Shown here: in pieces, positions 16,032 to 26,200 of the stretch | Position numbering within the stretch: the first letter of the stretch is position 1 | Layout: every line of letters begins with the position of its first letter | DNA from: Dokdonella sp. | Lineage (GTDB): Bacteria; Pseudomonadota; Gammaproteobacteria; Xanthomonadales; Rhodanobacteraceae | Direction: 5' to 3' | NCBI RefSeq assembly: GCF_019634845.1 | Contig: NZ_JAHCAQ010000020.1 | Coordinates: forward strand, 1-58,469 | Length of the DNA: 58,469 nucleotides | Program-made: the position numbers and the translations under genes | The notes under the pieces: model-generated | What the model saw: only the letters and a program-made list of their open reading frames with translations | Told to the model about the DNA's origin: nothing | Database searches by the model: none

Positions 16032-17349
16032 GTCGATCAAGGCCGAAATCCGTAGCGCTGCGGCCGCGGCGCGCGCGCGTGCGCCGTTGCCGCGCGTGGA
16101 TCCAGCGCCGCGCGCACAGGCGGCGGCGAGCGACGGCATCGAGCGCGAACGTCTCGATTACGACGTATCCGAGCTCACGGGGCTCGATCATGGCGCCTTC
16201 GTCGACAACGCGTACCGCGCCTTGCTCAAGCGCAACCCTGACGAAGGCGGCGCGGGCCTTCAACTGCATCTGCTCATGACCGGCGCCGACAAGACCGAGA
16301 TACTCGGCAACCTGCGCTGGTCGGCCGAGGGTCGCCACATTGGCGCGCGCGTGCGTCGCCTCCGGCTGCGTTATGTGTTGGCCAAACTGTCCCGCCTGCC
16401 CCTCGTGGGCTATCCGGTGGGCTGGCTGCTGGCGCTGCTCAAGCTGCCAGCGATGCTGCGTGACCAGCGCTTGCTGCAGGCTGCGCTCTGCGAACGCGCA
16501 TCGCTCCTGGCCATGGCCCAGGCGACGCTGCAGCGCCAACTCGAGCAGCTCGAGGTGGCACAGCGTGGCTTGGTGGCGCAGGCACCGCATCGCGACGAGC
16601 AGGCGCGACAGCTTGCGGCACGCGTCGATGCCGTGGAACGTGCAGGCGCCGAGCTGCGCACGGACCTGCAGGCGGCGGCGCGCGAACGGGCCGACGTGAG
16701 CGCCGCAATCGAACCGTTGCGCCACTACGTGCACACCACCCACCACTGGCTGACCAGCCTGCGCGAGGGCATGGTCGAGCTCGAGGCCGCGGCAACGCGC
16801 GAACAGCGGCGCGCCGATGAACTGGTGGCGGCGCTGGTCGCACACGAAGCCGCGCAGGAATCGCCGGCCCAGGCGCATCGCGACTGGGCCGCGACACTGG
16901 CGCAGCACTTGCCGGCTGGCGCGCTGGTCATGGACCTGGGCAGTGGCGATGGTGCCTGGCCGGCGGCACTGATCGGACAGGGCCTGGCGGTGGCGGCGGT
17001 GGATGCCAATGCCGTCCTTGTCGCCCGCGCCCAGGCGCGCGGCATCCACGTCGCGCTGGGCGACCCGGCGGCCGTGCTGGCGCGCTGCGCCGACGCCAGC
17101 GTCATTGCGTTGAGCCTGTCGGCCACGTTGCTGGGCGATGCCGTGACCGCAGCGCGCCTGTTCGACGAGGCACGTCGCGCGATGGCCGACGGTGCGCCGC
17201 TGCTGCTGCGCGTCGAGACCGGCGCGGCGCCCGCCGCGCTGGTGAACGATGCGCGAACGGCAGCAGCCTGGCTGCAGGCGGCCGGCTTCGGCGAGCCGCG
17301 CACGCTCGCCGCGCAGGCGCGTGTGGCCGTCCTCGTGCACAAGCGCTGA
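15949..17349 (+). CDS. DUF4214 / coiled-coil / SAM-methyltransferase fusion
   Basis: A 466-residue protein. Residues about 80-140 form a DUF4214-type domain (DHGAFVDNAYRALLKRNPDE). A helical membrane-associated segment follows (residues about 160-180), then a long coiled coil rich in Gln/Arg/Ala (190-330). A C-terminal Rossmann methyltransferase has VMDLGSGDGAW (residues about 357-367), the SAM-binding motif. Chain-length-controlling O-antigen methyltransferases such as WbdD also join a methyltransferase to a coiled coil, so a capping role for the exported glycan is a reasonable inference. The ATG at 15949 has a strong GGAGG site; a GTG at 16000 is an alternative. Confidence 0.72.
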   Translation: MSRHARRDRPPLKEANVVKPDPATPDLESIKAEIRSAAAAARARAPLPRVDPAPRAQAAASDGIERERLDYDVSELTGLDHGAFVDNAYRALLKRNPDEGGAGLQLHLLMTGADKTEILGNLRWSAEGRHIGARVRRLRLRYVLAKLSRLPLVGYPVGWLLALLKLPAMLRDQRLLQAALCERASLLAMAQATLQRQLEQLEVAQRGLVAQAPHRDEQARQLAARVDAVERAGAELRTDLQAAARERADVSAAIEPLRHYVHTTHHWLTSLREGMVELEAAATREQRRADELVAALVAHEAAQESPAQAHRDWAATLAQHLPAGALVMDLGSGDGAWPAALIGQGLAVAAVDANAVLVARAQARGIHVALGDPAAVLARCADASVIALSLSATLLGDAVTAARLFDEARRAMADGAPLLLRVETGAAPAALVNDARTAAAWLQAAGFGEPRTLAAQARVAVLVHKR

Positions 17350-17357
17350 GGCCAGCC

Positions 17358-18443
17358 ATGCGCTTTGCGATGCTCGCGCCGGGCCTGGCACCCCATGATG
17401 CGGTCAGCAACGATGCGCTGGGCATGTGCGCGGCGCTGCGCGCGGCCGGTCACGAGGTGAGCCTGTTCGCGCCGCATGCGCGCGGCATCGCCGAGCCCGT
17501 GCTGGACCCGCATCGCATCGAAGGCTGGCTGCGCAGCGCCGACGACTGCGTCATCTACCACTACTGCGTCGGTTGGGATTTCGCGCTGGCGCTGCTGCGC
17601 CGGCTGCGTGCGCGCCGCATCGTGCGTTACCACAACATCACGCCGCCGGATTTTTTCGCCGATTGGTCGCCTGGCTACGTCGCGGCCTGCCAAGAGGGAC
17701 GCGCCCAGCTCGATGCATTCGCCGCGCTCGGCTGCGATCTGTACCTGGGTGACTCGCCGTACAACCTCGAGGACTTCACCACCCGTGGCGTGCCGGCGCA
17801 GCGTTGCGCGGTGCTGGCGCCGTTCCACGAGGTCGAGCAACTGGCGGGGCTGGCCCCCGACGTGCGTCGCATCCCCGACGGCGCGCCGCTGCTGCTGATG
17901 GTCGGCCGCATCGCGCCGAACAAGAATTACCTGGAGCTCATCGACGCGCTGGCGGCGAGCGTGGCGATGGACTTGCCCAACGCCCATCTGCTGCTGATCG
18001 GCAAGCTCGATCCCAATCTCGCCCGTTATGGCGAGGCGCTGCAGGAACGCATCGCCATGCGCGGCATGCAGGCCCATGTGAGCTGGCTGCAGGATGCCAA
18101 CGGCACCGAACTGCGCGCCGCGTTCGAGCGCTCGCGCATGCTCGTGATGCTGAGCCGGCACGAAGGATTCTGCGTGCCACTGGTCGAAGCAATGGCGCTG
18201 GGCACGCCCGTGGTGGCACTGGCCACCGCGGCGATGCCCTCGACGCTTGGCGATGCCGGCCTGCTGTGGCCCGAAGATGCCGATGCCTGGCTGATCGGCG
18301 CGAGCATTGCACGCCTGCACGCCGACGATGCCCTGCACGCACAGCTGCGCGCCCGTGGCCAGGCCCGTTACGCGGCCCAATACGCGCCGGCATCACTCGC
18401 GCGGCGGCTGCAGCAGATTCTGGCGGAGCACGCATTCACATGA
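17358..18443 (+). CDS. Glycosyltransferase family 4 (tandem copy A)
   Basis: A 361-residue GT-B glycosyltransferase. The N-terminal domain carries VIYHYCVGWDFAL and VRYHNITPPDFF. The donor half has LLMVGRIAPNKNYLELIDAL and the E-x7-E motif in RHEGFCVPLVEAMALGTP. It is the same length as the next gene and shares its motif order throughout, so the two are a tandem duplication. Position after the DUF4214/methyltransferase gene (8-nt gap) and a 4-nt ATGA overlap with the next gene show co-expression. It probably adds one residue of the exported polysaccharide. Confidence 0.88.
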   Translation: MRFAMLAPGLAPHDAVSNDALGMCAALRAAGHEVSLFAPHARGIAEPVLDPHRIEGWLRSADDCVIYHYCVGWDFALALLRRLRARRIVRYHNITPPDFFADWSPGYVAACQEGRAQLDAFAALGCDLYLGDSPYNLEDFTTRGVPAQRCAVLAPFHEVEQLAGLAPDVRRIPDGAPLLLMVGRIAPNKNYLELIDALAASVAMDLPNAHLLLIGKLDPNLARYGEALQERIAMRGMQAHVSWLQDANGTELRAAFERSRMLVMLSRHEGFCVPLVEAMALGTPVVALATAAMPSTLGDAGLLWPEDADAWLIGASIARLHADDALHAQLRARGQARYAAQYAPASLARRLQQILAEHAFT

Positions 18444-19525
18444 AGGCGGCGATCCTGCTTCCGGTGCTGGCCGGCAAGGACGCGGTCGGCAACGATGCGC
18501 TGATGATGGCGCGCCTGCTGCGCGAACGCGGCATCGACACCCGCGTTTTCTGCGGCACCGCCGTCGGCGTCGACGAGCCCCACTACCCGATCGCGGGCCT
18601 GGCGGCATTCGCGGGCGGCCCCGACGACCTCGTGATCTATCATTTTTCGGTGGGCTGGCAGCCGGCGCTCGACCTGCTGCGGCGCGTGCGCGGCTATCGT
18701 GTGGTGCGTTACCACAACATCACGCCGGCGCGGTTCTTTGCGCCCTATTCACCCGAACACGAGGCCGCCTGCGCGGCCGGTCGCGCGCAGATCGCCGCCG
18801 TCGCGCAGTGTGGCGCCGAGCTCTACCTCGGCGCGTCGCAATACAACCTCGACGAGCTCGTTGCGCATGGCGCGCCCGCCGAGCGTGGCGCCGTGCTCGC
18901 GCCATTCCACCGCGTCGAACACCTGCTCGATGCCGAGGCCGACCTCGGCCTGCTCGACCAACTGGGCGACGGCAGCCACAACGTGCTCATGGTCGGGCGC
19001 GTGGCACCCAACAAAGGCCACGTCGCGCTCGTCGACGCATTCGCCGCCTTCGTCGACGGCTGGGGCGACCCGGCGCGCCTGCTCATCGTCGGCAAGAGCG
19101 ACCCGAGCCTGCGTGGCTACACCGACCGCATCCACGCGCGCGTCGCCGAACATCGACTCGGCGACCGCGTGCAGTGGCTCGAATCGGTCAGCGAAGCCCA
19201 GCTCAAGGCGGCCTACCTGGCCAGCCACGCCTTCATCACGCTGAGCGAGCATGAGGGTTTCTGCGTGCCGCTGATCGAGGCGATGGCGCTCGGCATACCG
19301 GTCGTTGCGCATGGCTCAAGTGCCATCCCGGAAACGGCCGGCGACGGCGCCATCGTATGGGACGAGACCGACCCCTGGCTGTATGCGGCGAGCCTCGCCC
19401 GTCTGCGCGAGGATGCACATTGCCGCAACGGCTTGCGCGACCTCGCGCGGCGGCGCTTCGATGCCGTGTTCGCCACCGCGGTGATGCGCGAGCGCTTCTT
19501 CGCGCTGCTGGGAGGGGTCCTGTGA
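18440..19525 (+). CDS. Glycosyltransferase family 4 (tandem copy B)
   Basis: A 361-residue paralogue of the preceding gene: it begins MKAAILLPVLAGKDAVGNDA and keeps VIYHFSVGWQPAL, VRYHNITPARFF, VLMVGRVAPNKGHVALVDAF and SEHEGFCVPLIEAMALGIP at matching positions. The ATG overlaps the preceding stop as ATGA. The acceptor half (first 170 residues) has diverged more than the donor half, as expected if both use the same nucleotide sugar on different acceptors; that reading is inference. Confidence 0.88.
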   Translation: MKAAILLPVLAGKDAVGNDALMMARLLRERGIDTRVFCGTAVGVDEPHYPIAGLAAFAGGPDDLVIYHFSVGWQPALDLLRRVRGYRVVRYHNITPARFFAPYSPEHEAACAAGRAQIAAVAQCGAELYLGASQYNLDELVAHGAPAERGAVLAPFHRVEHLLDAEADLGLLDQLGDGSHNVLMVGRVAPNKGHVALVDAFAAFVDGWGDPARLLIVGKSDPSLRGYTDRIHARVAEHRLGDRVQWLESVSEAQLKAAYLASHAFITLSEHEGFCVPLIEAMALGIPVVAHGSSAIPETAGDGAIVWDETDPWLYAASLARLREDAHCRNGLRDLARRRFDAVFATAVMRERFFALLGGVL

Positions 19526-20712
19526 AGCGCATCGCGATCGTCGTGCCGCGCTGCCATGAATCGCTGGTCGGCGGTGCCGAGGCGCACGCCTGGCAGTACG
19601 CGACCCTGTTGGCCGATTCTTGCGCGGTCGAAGTCCTCACCACGACGGCCAGCGACTATGTGAACTGGGCCAACGACCTGCCCGCGGGCGAGGAATGGCG
19701 CGACGGTGTGTTGATCCGCCGCTTCCGCGTCGCGCGTGGTCGCACCGGCTATTTCCACGATCTGCACCGCCGCTTGCTGGCCGAGTTCGCGGCCAGCGCC
19801 GGCGCCGCGGCGGCGCAGCGCGTGCGCTGGCCGGAGGCGCTGCAGGACGAGTTCATCCGCGCGCAGGGTCCGGTCAGCCACGACCTTGTCGCCCATCTGG
19901 CACAGCACGGCGACGATTACGCGGCGGTGATCTTTCTCACCTACCTCTACCCCACCACGCATGATGGCTCGCGCGTGCTCGGGCACCGCCGCTGGGGCAT
20001 CGTGCCGACCCTGCATGACGAGCCGCCCGCCTACCTGCGCGTGGTGGCCGAGCTTGGCGCCCGCGTGCCGCGCATCCTGTGGAACACGCCTGCGGAACGC
20101 CGCCTTGCGGCACGCCTGTGGGGCGTCGATGCCGGCAACATTGTCGCGATGACGGTGGCCACCGCGCCGGTCACGCCCGCGCGCGAAGCCGCGCCCTACC
20201 TGCTCTACTGCGGCCGCATCGACAGCCACAAGGGCTGCGCGATGCTCATCGATGCGTTCCGCGCCTACCGCCGCGCGCGAGGCACCGCTCTCGAACTCGT
20301 GTTGACCGGCGCCGACACGCTCGGCGTCAAGTCGGGCGAAGGCGTGCGCTATCTCGGCTTCGTCGACGAGGCGCGCAAGTTCGCGCTGATGGCCGGCGCT
20401 GTTGCATTCGTGCAGCCATCACCCAATGAGAGCCTCAGCATCGTGCTGCTCGAGGCGATGGCGCAGGGCACCCCCGCGATCGTCAACGGCGCCTGCGAGG
20501 TGCTGGCCGACCATGTGCACGACAGCGGCAGTGGTTACGTGTTCAACGACGTGGCGCAGCTCCACGCCGCAATCGACACGGCCATGGCGCTGGATGAGAC
20601 CGCGCGCGCCGACCAGGCCCGCCGCGCGCGCGGCTATGTGCTCGAGCACTACGCCCGCGACAGCGTGCGTGCGCGCCTGGTCGCCGAAATCGAGGCGCTG
20701 GCCGCCGCCTGA
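19522..20712 (+). CDS. Glycosyltransferase family 4
   Basis: A 396-residue GT-B glycosyltransferase, last gene of the rightward operon. The start is a GTG at 19522 that overlaps the preceding TGA (GTGA) and sits 6 nt after a GGAGGGG ribosome binding site. N-terminal IVVPRCHESLVGGAEAHAWQ is an acceptor-side glycine-rich loop; the donor half has YLLYCGRIDSHKGCAMLIDAF and SPNESLSIVLLEAMAQGTP with the E-x7-E pair. It is more distantly related to the two tandem GT4 genes before it. The stop is three bases from the convergent sensor kinase stop. Confidence 0.87.
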   Translation: MKRIAIVVPRCHESLVGGAEAHAWQYATLLADSCAVEVLTTTASDYVNWANDLPAGEEWRDGVLIRRFRVARGRTGYFHDLHRRLLAEFAASAGAAAAQRVRWPEALQDEFIRAQGPVSHDLVAHLAQHGDDYAAVIFLTYLYPTTHDGSRVLGHRRWGIVPTLHDEPPAYLRVVAELGARVPRILWNTPAERRLAARLWGVDAGNIVAMTVATAPVTPAREAAPYLLYCGRIDSHKGCAMLIDAFRAYRRARGTALELVLTGADTLGVKSGEGVRYLGFVDEARKFALMAGAVAFVQPSPNESLSIVLLEAMAQGTPAIVNGACEVLADHVHDSGSGYVFNDVAQLHAAIDTAMALDETARADQARRARGYVLEHYARDSVRARLVAEIEALAAA

Positions 20713-20715
20713 GCG

Positions 20716-22098
20716 TCAGCGCGCCGGCAGCGTGACACTGAAGCGCGCGCCGCCAAGCTGCGGCGCGCGGTCGACCTGCAGCTCACCGCGGTAGGCCTTG
20801 ACGATGTCCTGCACGATCGACAGACCGATGCCATGCCCCTGCACGCGCTCGTCGCCGCGCACGCCCCGCTGCAACAGGTGCTCGACCTGGTCGGCAGCGA
20901 TGCCGGGGCCATCGTCCTCGATGCGCAGCAGCAGGCCGGGTCGCTGGTCGCCGGCGATCGGCTCGGCGGTGAGCACGACACGGCGCCGCGCCCACTTGAA
21001 TGCGTTTTCGAGCAGGTTGCCGAGCAGTTCCATGAGGTCGCCCTGGTCGCCGTGGAAGCGCGCCGCCGCGGCCAGTTCGAATTCGCACAGCACGCCCTTG
21101 GCGGCGTACACCTTCTCGAGGCTGCGCACGATTTCCTCGGCGAACGGCTCGATCGGCAACGGCGTGGCAAAGGTCTGGTGGCCCGAGGTGGCCGCGCGTG
21201 ACAGCTGGTAGGCGACGATTTCATCCATGCGGCCAACTTGTTCGAGCACCGTCCAGCGCAGGGTGCGATTGTCGCTCTCGTTCTCGAGCTGGCTGCGCAT
21301 CACCGCCAGTGGCGTCTTGAGGCTGTGGGCGAGATCGGCCAATGTGTTGCGATAGCGCTTGAGGCGCTCGCGCTCGCCCTCGATGAAGTTGTCGATGCTC
21401 GTCGTCAACCCGCTGAGCTCGCGTGGATAGGCGCCGCCCAGCCGCTCCTGCGCGCCGCGCTCGACCTCGGCCAGGTCGATCGCCACGCGGCGCAGTGGTG
21501 CCAGGCTCCAGCGCTGCACCAACAGCAGCAACAGCAGCAGTGCGGTGCCAAGGATGCCGAGCCAGAACAGCAGCGTGCGGCGGAACGTCACCACCTGCTG
21601 GTCGAGCGCGGTGCTGTCCTCGGCCACGTAGATCGTCAAGTGCAGCTCGGTCTTGGCCTCGGTGAGCCAGTCCACGCCTTGCGCGAGCACGTACAGCGTG
21701 CCGACCGCACTCGGCAGCGGACCCTCGAAACGCGACTGGCCGCGCGCCAATGGCTCGTCGAACGGCAGCTCGCGATCAACTGCGGAAGGCGAACGCCATT
21801 GCTGGGCCTTGGAGCCGGCGATCCTGTCACCGAGGATCGCCGCGTACAGGCCGCTGGCGGTGGGGCGGTCGAAGCGTGGATCGGGGCCGATCTCGGGCGG
21901 AATCAACGCGCCGCTGCGCGAGGTATCGGCGGCGGCCAGATAGGCGTACATGTAGCCCTGCAGGCGCTCGTGCAGCGCGCTCTGCGCGGCGCTGTAGAAC
22001 GCATTGTCGAGGGCGAGGAACGCCAGCGCGAGAAAGGCGGCCAGCACGCAGCCGGCCGCAGCCAGCGAGCGCGCCTGCAGCGACAGCGGCCGCGCCAC
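20716..22098 (-). CDS. phoQ: Sensor histidine kinase, PhoQ-like
   Basis: A 460-residue membrane kinase with two transmembrane segments (about residues 12-32 and 160-180) flanking a periplasmic sensor domain. A HAMP-type linker leads to the H-box LADLAHSLKTPLAVM, N-box ELLGNLLENAFKWA, G1 IEDDGPGIAA and G2 GHGIGLSIVQDIV. It autophosphorylates the H-box His and passes phosphate to the regulator encoded 10 nt upstream. The start is taken as the GTG at 22098, preceded by GAGG; no suitable ATG exists. The PhoQ assignment rests on the pairing and overall architecture, not on a recognised ligand site. Confidence 0.82.
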   Translation of the reverse strand: MARPLSLQARSLAAAGCVLAAFLALAFLALDNAFYSAAQSALHERLQGYMYAYLAAADTSRSGALIPPEIGPDPRFDRPTASGLYAAILGDRIAGSKAQQWRSPSAVDRELPFDEPLARGQSRFEGPLPSAVGTLYVLAQGVDWLTEAKTELHLTIYVAEDSTALDQQVVTFRRTLLFWLGILGTALLLLLLLVQRWSLAPLRRVAIDLAEVERGAQERLGGAYPRELSGLTTSIDNFIEGERERLKRYRNTLADLAHSLKTPLAVMRSQLENESDNRTLRWTVLEQVGRMDEIVAYQLSRAATSGHQTFATPLPIEPFAEEIVRSLEKVYAAKGVLCEFELAAAARFHGDQGDLMELLGNLLENAFKWARRRVVLTAEPIAGDQRPGLLLRIEDDGPGIAADQVEHLLQRGVRGDERVQGHGIGLSIVQDIVKAYRGELQVDRAPQLGGARFSVTLPAR

Positions 22099-22108
22099 GC
22101 GCGCGACC

Positions 22109-22819
22109 TCAGCCGCTCGCGCTGGCGTCGTCGGCGCTGGTCTGGCTGCGCTCGAGGGCGAAGCGATAGCCGCGACCGCGTACGGTCTCGATCGGCTTGA
22201 TCGCGTTGTCCGGATCGAGCTTGCGGCGCAGACGACCGATGAATACCTCGAGCACGTTGGAATCGCGATCGAAGTCCTGCTGGTAGATGTGTTCGGTGAG
22301 GTCGGCCTTGGACACCAGCTCGCCGGCATGCAACATGAGGTATTCGAGCACCTTGTACTCGTAGCTGGTCAGGTCGACGTTGCCGCCGTTGACGCGCACG
22401 GTCTGCGCCGTGGTGTCGAGCACGACCGGGCCACATTCGAGCGTCGGCCGCGACCAACCGCTGGCGCGGCGCACCAGCGCGTTGAGGCGGGCCAGCAGTT
22501 CCTCGACATGGAACGGCTTGACCAGATAGTCGTCGGCGCCGTACTTGAGCGCCTGCACCTTGTCCTGCCACGACGAGCGCGCGGTCAGGATGAGGATCGG
22601 ATAGCGCTGACCGGCCTCGCGCAGGGCCTTGACCAGATCCATGCCCGACAGCTTGGGCAGGCCCAGGTCGATGATCGCGACGTCGAACGGCACTTCGCGG
22701 CCCAGGTACAGGCCTTCCTCGCCATCGCCGGCGGCATCGACCGCAAAGCCGTCGCGCTTGAGGCGCGCGGCGAGGGTTTCGCGCAACGGCGCTTCGTCTT
22801 CAACCAGCAATACCCGCAT
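22109..22819 (-). CDS. phoP: OmpR/PhoP-family response regulator
   Basis: A 236-residue regulator. The receiver has acidic residues E7, D8 and E9, phosphoacceptor D51 in AIIDLGLPKLSG, T79 and K101 in GADDYLVKPF. The winged-helix DNA-binding domain contains LTSYEYKVLEYLMLHAGELV and VLEVFIGRLRRKL ending RGRGYRF. It is cotranscribed between the PepSY gene (33 nt upstream) and the kinase gene. In Xanthomonadales PhoP controls envelope and stress genes; the targets here cannot be read. Confidence 0.88.
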   Translation of the reverse strand: MRVLLVEDEAPLRETLAARLKRDGFAVDAAGDGEEGLYLGREVPFDVAIIDLGLPKLSGMDLVKALREAGQRYPILILTARSSWQDKVQALKYGADDYLVKPFHVEELLARLNALVRRASGWSRPTLECGPVVLDTTAQTVRVNGGNVDLTSYEYKVLEYLMLHAGELVSKADLTEHIYQQDFDRDSNVLEVFIGRLRRKLDPDNAIKPIETVRGRGYRFALERSQTSADDASASG

Positions 22820-22852
22820 GTCTGTTCCTTTGTGCTGAAGCGGCGGGCCGAA

Positions 22853-23155
22853 TCACTGTTCCGCCGCGATCTGGACGATGCGCACCTGGCCGTCGGGCGT
22901 CAAGATCTTGATGCGGTAGATCTTGCGCTTGCCCAGGCGCAGCGTCTGTGCCGAGAGGACCTTGCCCTGGGTCTGCTGCTGGGCCTGGGCGATCGCCTCC
23001 TGCACGTCGATTTCGCGCGCATGCACGCTCGAGAGTGCCAGCAAGCAGGCGCCGAGCCAAGCCAGCGCGCAGCAGCGCGCAAGCACGCGCGGCCGGCGAC
23101 GCACACGGTCGGCGCATGCGCGACGCTCGGTGATGGGTGCGAGGGAGTGCTGCAT
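22853..23155 (-). CDS. Exported PepSY-domain protein
   Basis: A 100-residue protein with an N-terminal signal peptide (core LARCCALAWLGACLLALSSVHA) followed by one PepSY domain: IDVQEAIAQAQQQTQGKVLS, then KRKIYRIKILTPDGQVRIV. PepSY domains bind and often inhibit proteases or act as periplasmic sensors. As the first gene of the PepSY-phoP-phoQ operon it is well placed to modulate the kinase sensor domain. The start at 23155 is the ATG nearest the signal peptide. Confidence 0.83.
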   Translation of the reverse strand: MQHSLAPITERRACADRVRRRPRVLARCCALAWLGACLLALSSVHAREIDVQEAIAQAQQQTQGKVLSAQTLRLGKRKIYRIKILTPDGQVRIVQIAAEQ

Positions 23156-23204
23156 CGCCGCCAGTCTCGGCAGCAGGCATTGAATTCGGGCTGAATCCGC
23201 GCCG

Positions 23205-23232
23205 AAAAAAAAGCCCCGCTCGAGGCGGGGCT
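23205..23232 (-). terminator. Factor-independent terminator of the S8 protease gene
   Basis: Read on the minus strand, an 8-bp perfect stem AGCCCCGC/GCGGGGCT with a 5-nt loop (23212-23232) is followed directly by eight T residues (23212-23205). It lies 48 bp past the protease stop. A second strong hairpin (23245-23268, 10-bp stem) sits between stop and terminator. Confidence 0.85.
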
Positions 23233-23279
23233 GCGCAATGGAACGGTGGCGCCGCAAGCGGCGCCACCGCGGATGTGGC

Positions 23280-26200
23280 TCAGTTCGCCTGGCAACCGGC
23301 AACCTTGAGATCGTCGAGCGCCCAGCCCGGGTTCGGGCGGCCGACCGACGAGTCATTGGCCATGCGGAAGCGGAACTGCACGGTCTGACCTGCATAGGCC
23401 TGCAGGTTGACCACCGAACGCAGGTAGGCCTGCGGATTGCCGCACCACGCATCCTTGCCGCCGAGCGGGTTGCTGTAGCTCGTCGAGATCGGGCCATCGT
23501 AGGGATCGGTCAGCATCGACGCGCCCGGCACCTGGGTCCAGGTCGCACCGGCATCGGTGGAGATCTCGAGGATCGCGCCATCGAAACAACCACCGGTGCG
23601 CGATTCCATCGACTGCTGGTTCCAGAACGTGAGGTTGAGGCCGGTCAGGCTGGCCGGCAGGGTCACGCTCGGCGAAACCAGGCGCTGATCGGAAACCGAG
23701 GCGAAGTTGTTGGCCTGCCAGGCCTTGGTGCCGCCATGCGCGGCGCTGCCGATCGCCCACGAATCCTGCGTGCCGCTATGCGACCAGCCCGTGGTGGCAC
23801 CTTCCAGGTCATCGCTCCACAGCACCTGCTCGGTACTGCCGATCGAGCAATCACCGGGCAGGGCCTGGGTGATGAACGAGTTGACCTGCGCCAGCGGCGG
23901 CAGCGGCACGCCATCGAAGCCATCGCCGAAGATGCGGTCACCATCGGCGCTGCTGCTGTCGCCACAGGCATTGCCAGCCGACACCCGCCACCAGTACTGG
24001 GTGTTGGAGTTGAGCGCGGGTGTCACCACCCAGCTCGTGTCGCTGACGATCGCGCTGGCAACGATGGTGGCAAAGTTCGGATCACTGGCCACCTCGACGA
24101 GGTAACTCGAAGCCTGCGCGCTCGGCAACCAGCTCAACACCGGCGTCTGGCTCAGGTTGGGCGTGCCGTCGGCCGGCGCATCGAGCGTCGGTCCCAGCGG
24201 CACCATGCTGGCGTAGGTCAGGTCGAAGTCGATCGACTTGACCAGCACACCCGAGGTTCCCGTCAGCGTCATCGTGTAGCTGCCGGCGGCCACTGCCGCC
24301 GAGTCGCCGACGCCAACGAGCGCGGTACTTGGCGGCGTCACCGTGTCGGGCGCCACCACCCCGGTGGCGCTGGCTGGCACGTTGCTCAGCGCCAGCGCGA
24401 CCGGATCGGCATAGCCCTGGATCGAACCGACCGCGAGCGAGGCCGAGAACTCGCTTCCCACGCACATCTCGGCCGCCATCGGCGTCGCGTTGAGCGTGAA
24501 CGATGGCGCCTGCGAGCAGTTGCTGCACACCAGCGCGAAATCCTGGTCGGTGGCATCACCGGTGTTGGGAACGCCATCGCCAGCGATGTTGGTCGCGGTC
24601 ACCGTGATCGTGACGTCACCCGTGGTGCCGGCGGGCAGGAACACCGCTTCGTAGTTGTTCTTGGTGTCGGCGGCACCGCCGGTCACGCTGTACGCACCGG
24701 TGAAGCGGTTGCCGAGGTAGGTCTGGCCATTGACCTCGACCTTGAGATCGAGGTTGTTGACCTGCGGACTCGTGCCGAGCGCGCCGAACGCATCGGTGTA
24801 GGCCATCGCGATGCGCACCGGCTTGGTGCTGTCGACGATGCCCCAGGTGTAGCTGCGCGTCTCGCCGGTGTTGTCGAAGATCTCGCTCTGGTCGAGCATG
24901 ACCTTGGGCGTGGTGTCGAACATGTCGGTCATGTTCGGCATGCCGTAGCCCTGCGCGTTGGACGGCAGCGTGTCATTGGCGCTGACGCCAGTCAGGTACT
25001 TCGGGAATGCCATCAGCCAGGCCTTCATGCCGGCCGGGCTCGGCGCGCGGTTGCCGCCGATCATGTCGACCGTGCCGGCCGCCGCACCGACGCCGCCGTG
25101 CTCGATCCAGTAGTAGGCCAGCGAGGCGATGCCGGCCATCGCGGGCGTCGAGTGGCTCGTACCCGACGATGCCGCGAAGATGGTCTGTCCGGTCGGGTGG
25201 TACTTGTCGCAGACGCCATTCCCGTTGTACCCGGAGTAGTTGCTCGCGCCGGACTGGATGTGGGTGCCGGGGCCGATCACTTCGGGTTTGGCGCGCTGGC
25301 CCGGTGCCGGACCGCGACTGGAGAAGTTGATCACGTCGTTGGCGTTGTCGGCGCCGGAATTGCCGACCCCGCAGCCGTCGGTCCAGCCTTGCCGCACGTT
25401 CTCGGAGGCACCGACCGTGATCACGTTCTTGCCGGCGCCGGGCGAGGACACCGTTGCTGCATTGGGGCCACTGTTGGCGGCCGCAAACAGATAGATCAGC
25501 TGCTGGTTGCCGGACGTGCCCGGATCGGCGTCACGCGTGCCGATGTCATAGGCCTGATCGGAGTCATCATAGGTCGTCGGCGGCGTGGTGGCGCCCCAGG
25601 AGTTGGTGCTGATGCGCGCGCCCGACTGCCAGTTGGCGAGGATCACGCCAGCGTCAGTATTGCCGCACGCGGCAATGCTGTAGCCCGGCACGAAGATCGC
25701 GGTGGAACCGACGCGACCGAACGGATTGATGCCGAGACCGAGCTGGTGGCCGTCGCTGTCCTGGTAGGGCGAGCCCGTGGTCTGGTCGTAGCCGATCACG
25801 ATGCCGGCGTTGAGCGACCCATGACCATCGATCGCGCCGACCGACGTGCTGGCCGTCGACGAGCAATTCTTGAACGCCACCACGCGCACCGCGCCGGACG
25901 GACTGCCGGCCACGCGCAGCTTCGGGTCGGTCGTGTTGAGCACGGTGACCCCGGTGCCGCCTTCGTTGATCGTGCTGTCGGTGATGTCGACGATCGGGTA
26001 GTCGGCCGGATTCTGGCTGAAGCCGCGATCGAGCAGGAACTGCAGGTAATCGATCGAGGCGGCGCCGGGCGTGAAGTCGCCCGTCATGATGATGTCCTGC
26101 TTCTCGTCCATCATGCGGCGCGGCGAGAACGCACCGACGTAGGTGACGTCGGGACGGTCGGCGATCGCCGCGAGATCGGCCACCTTCACGGTCAGGCGCA

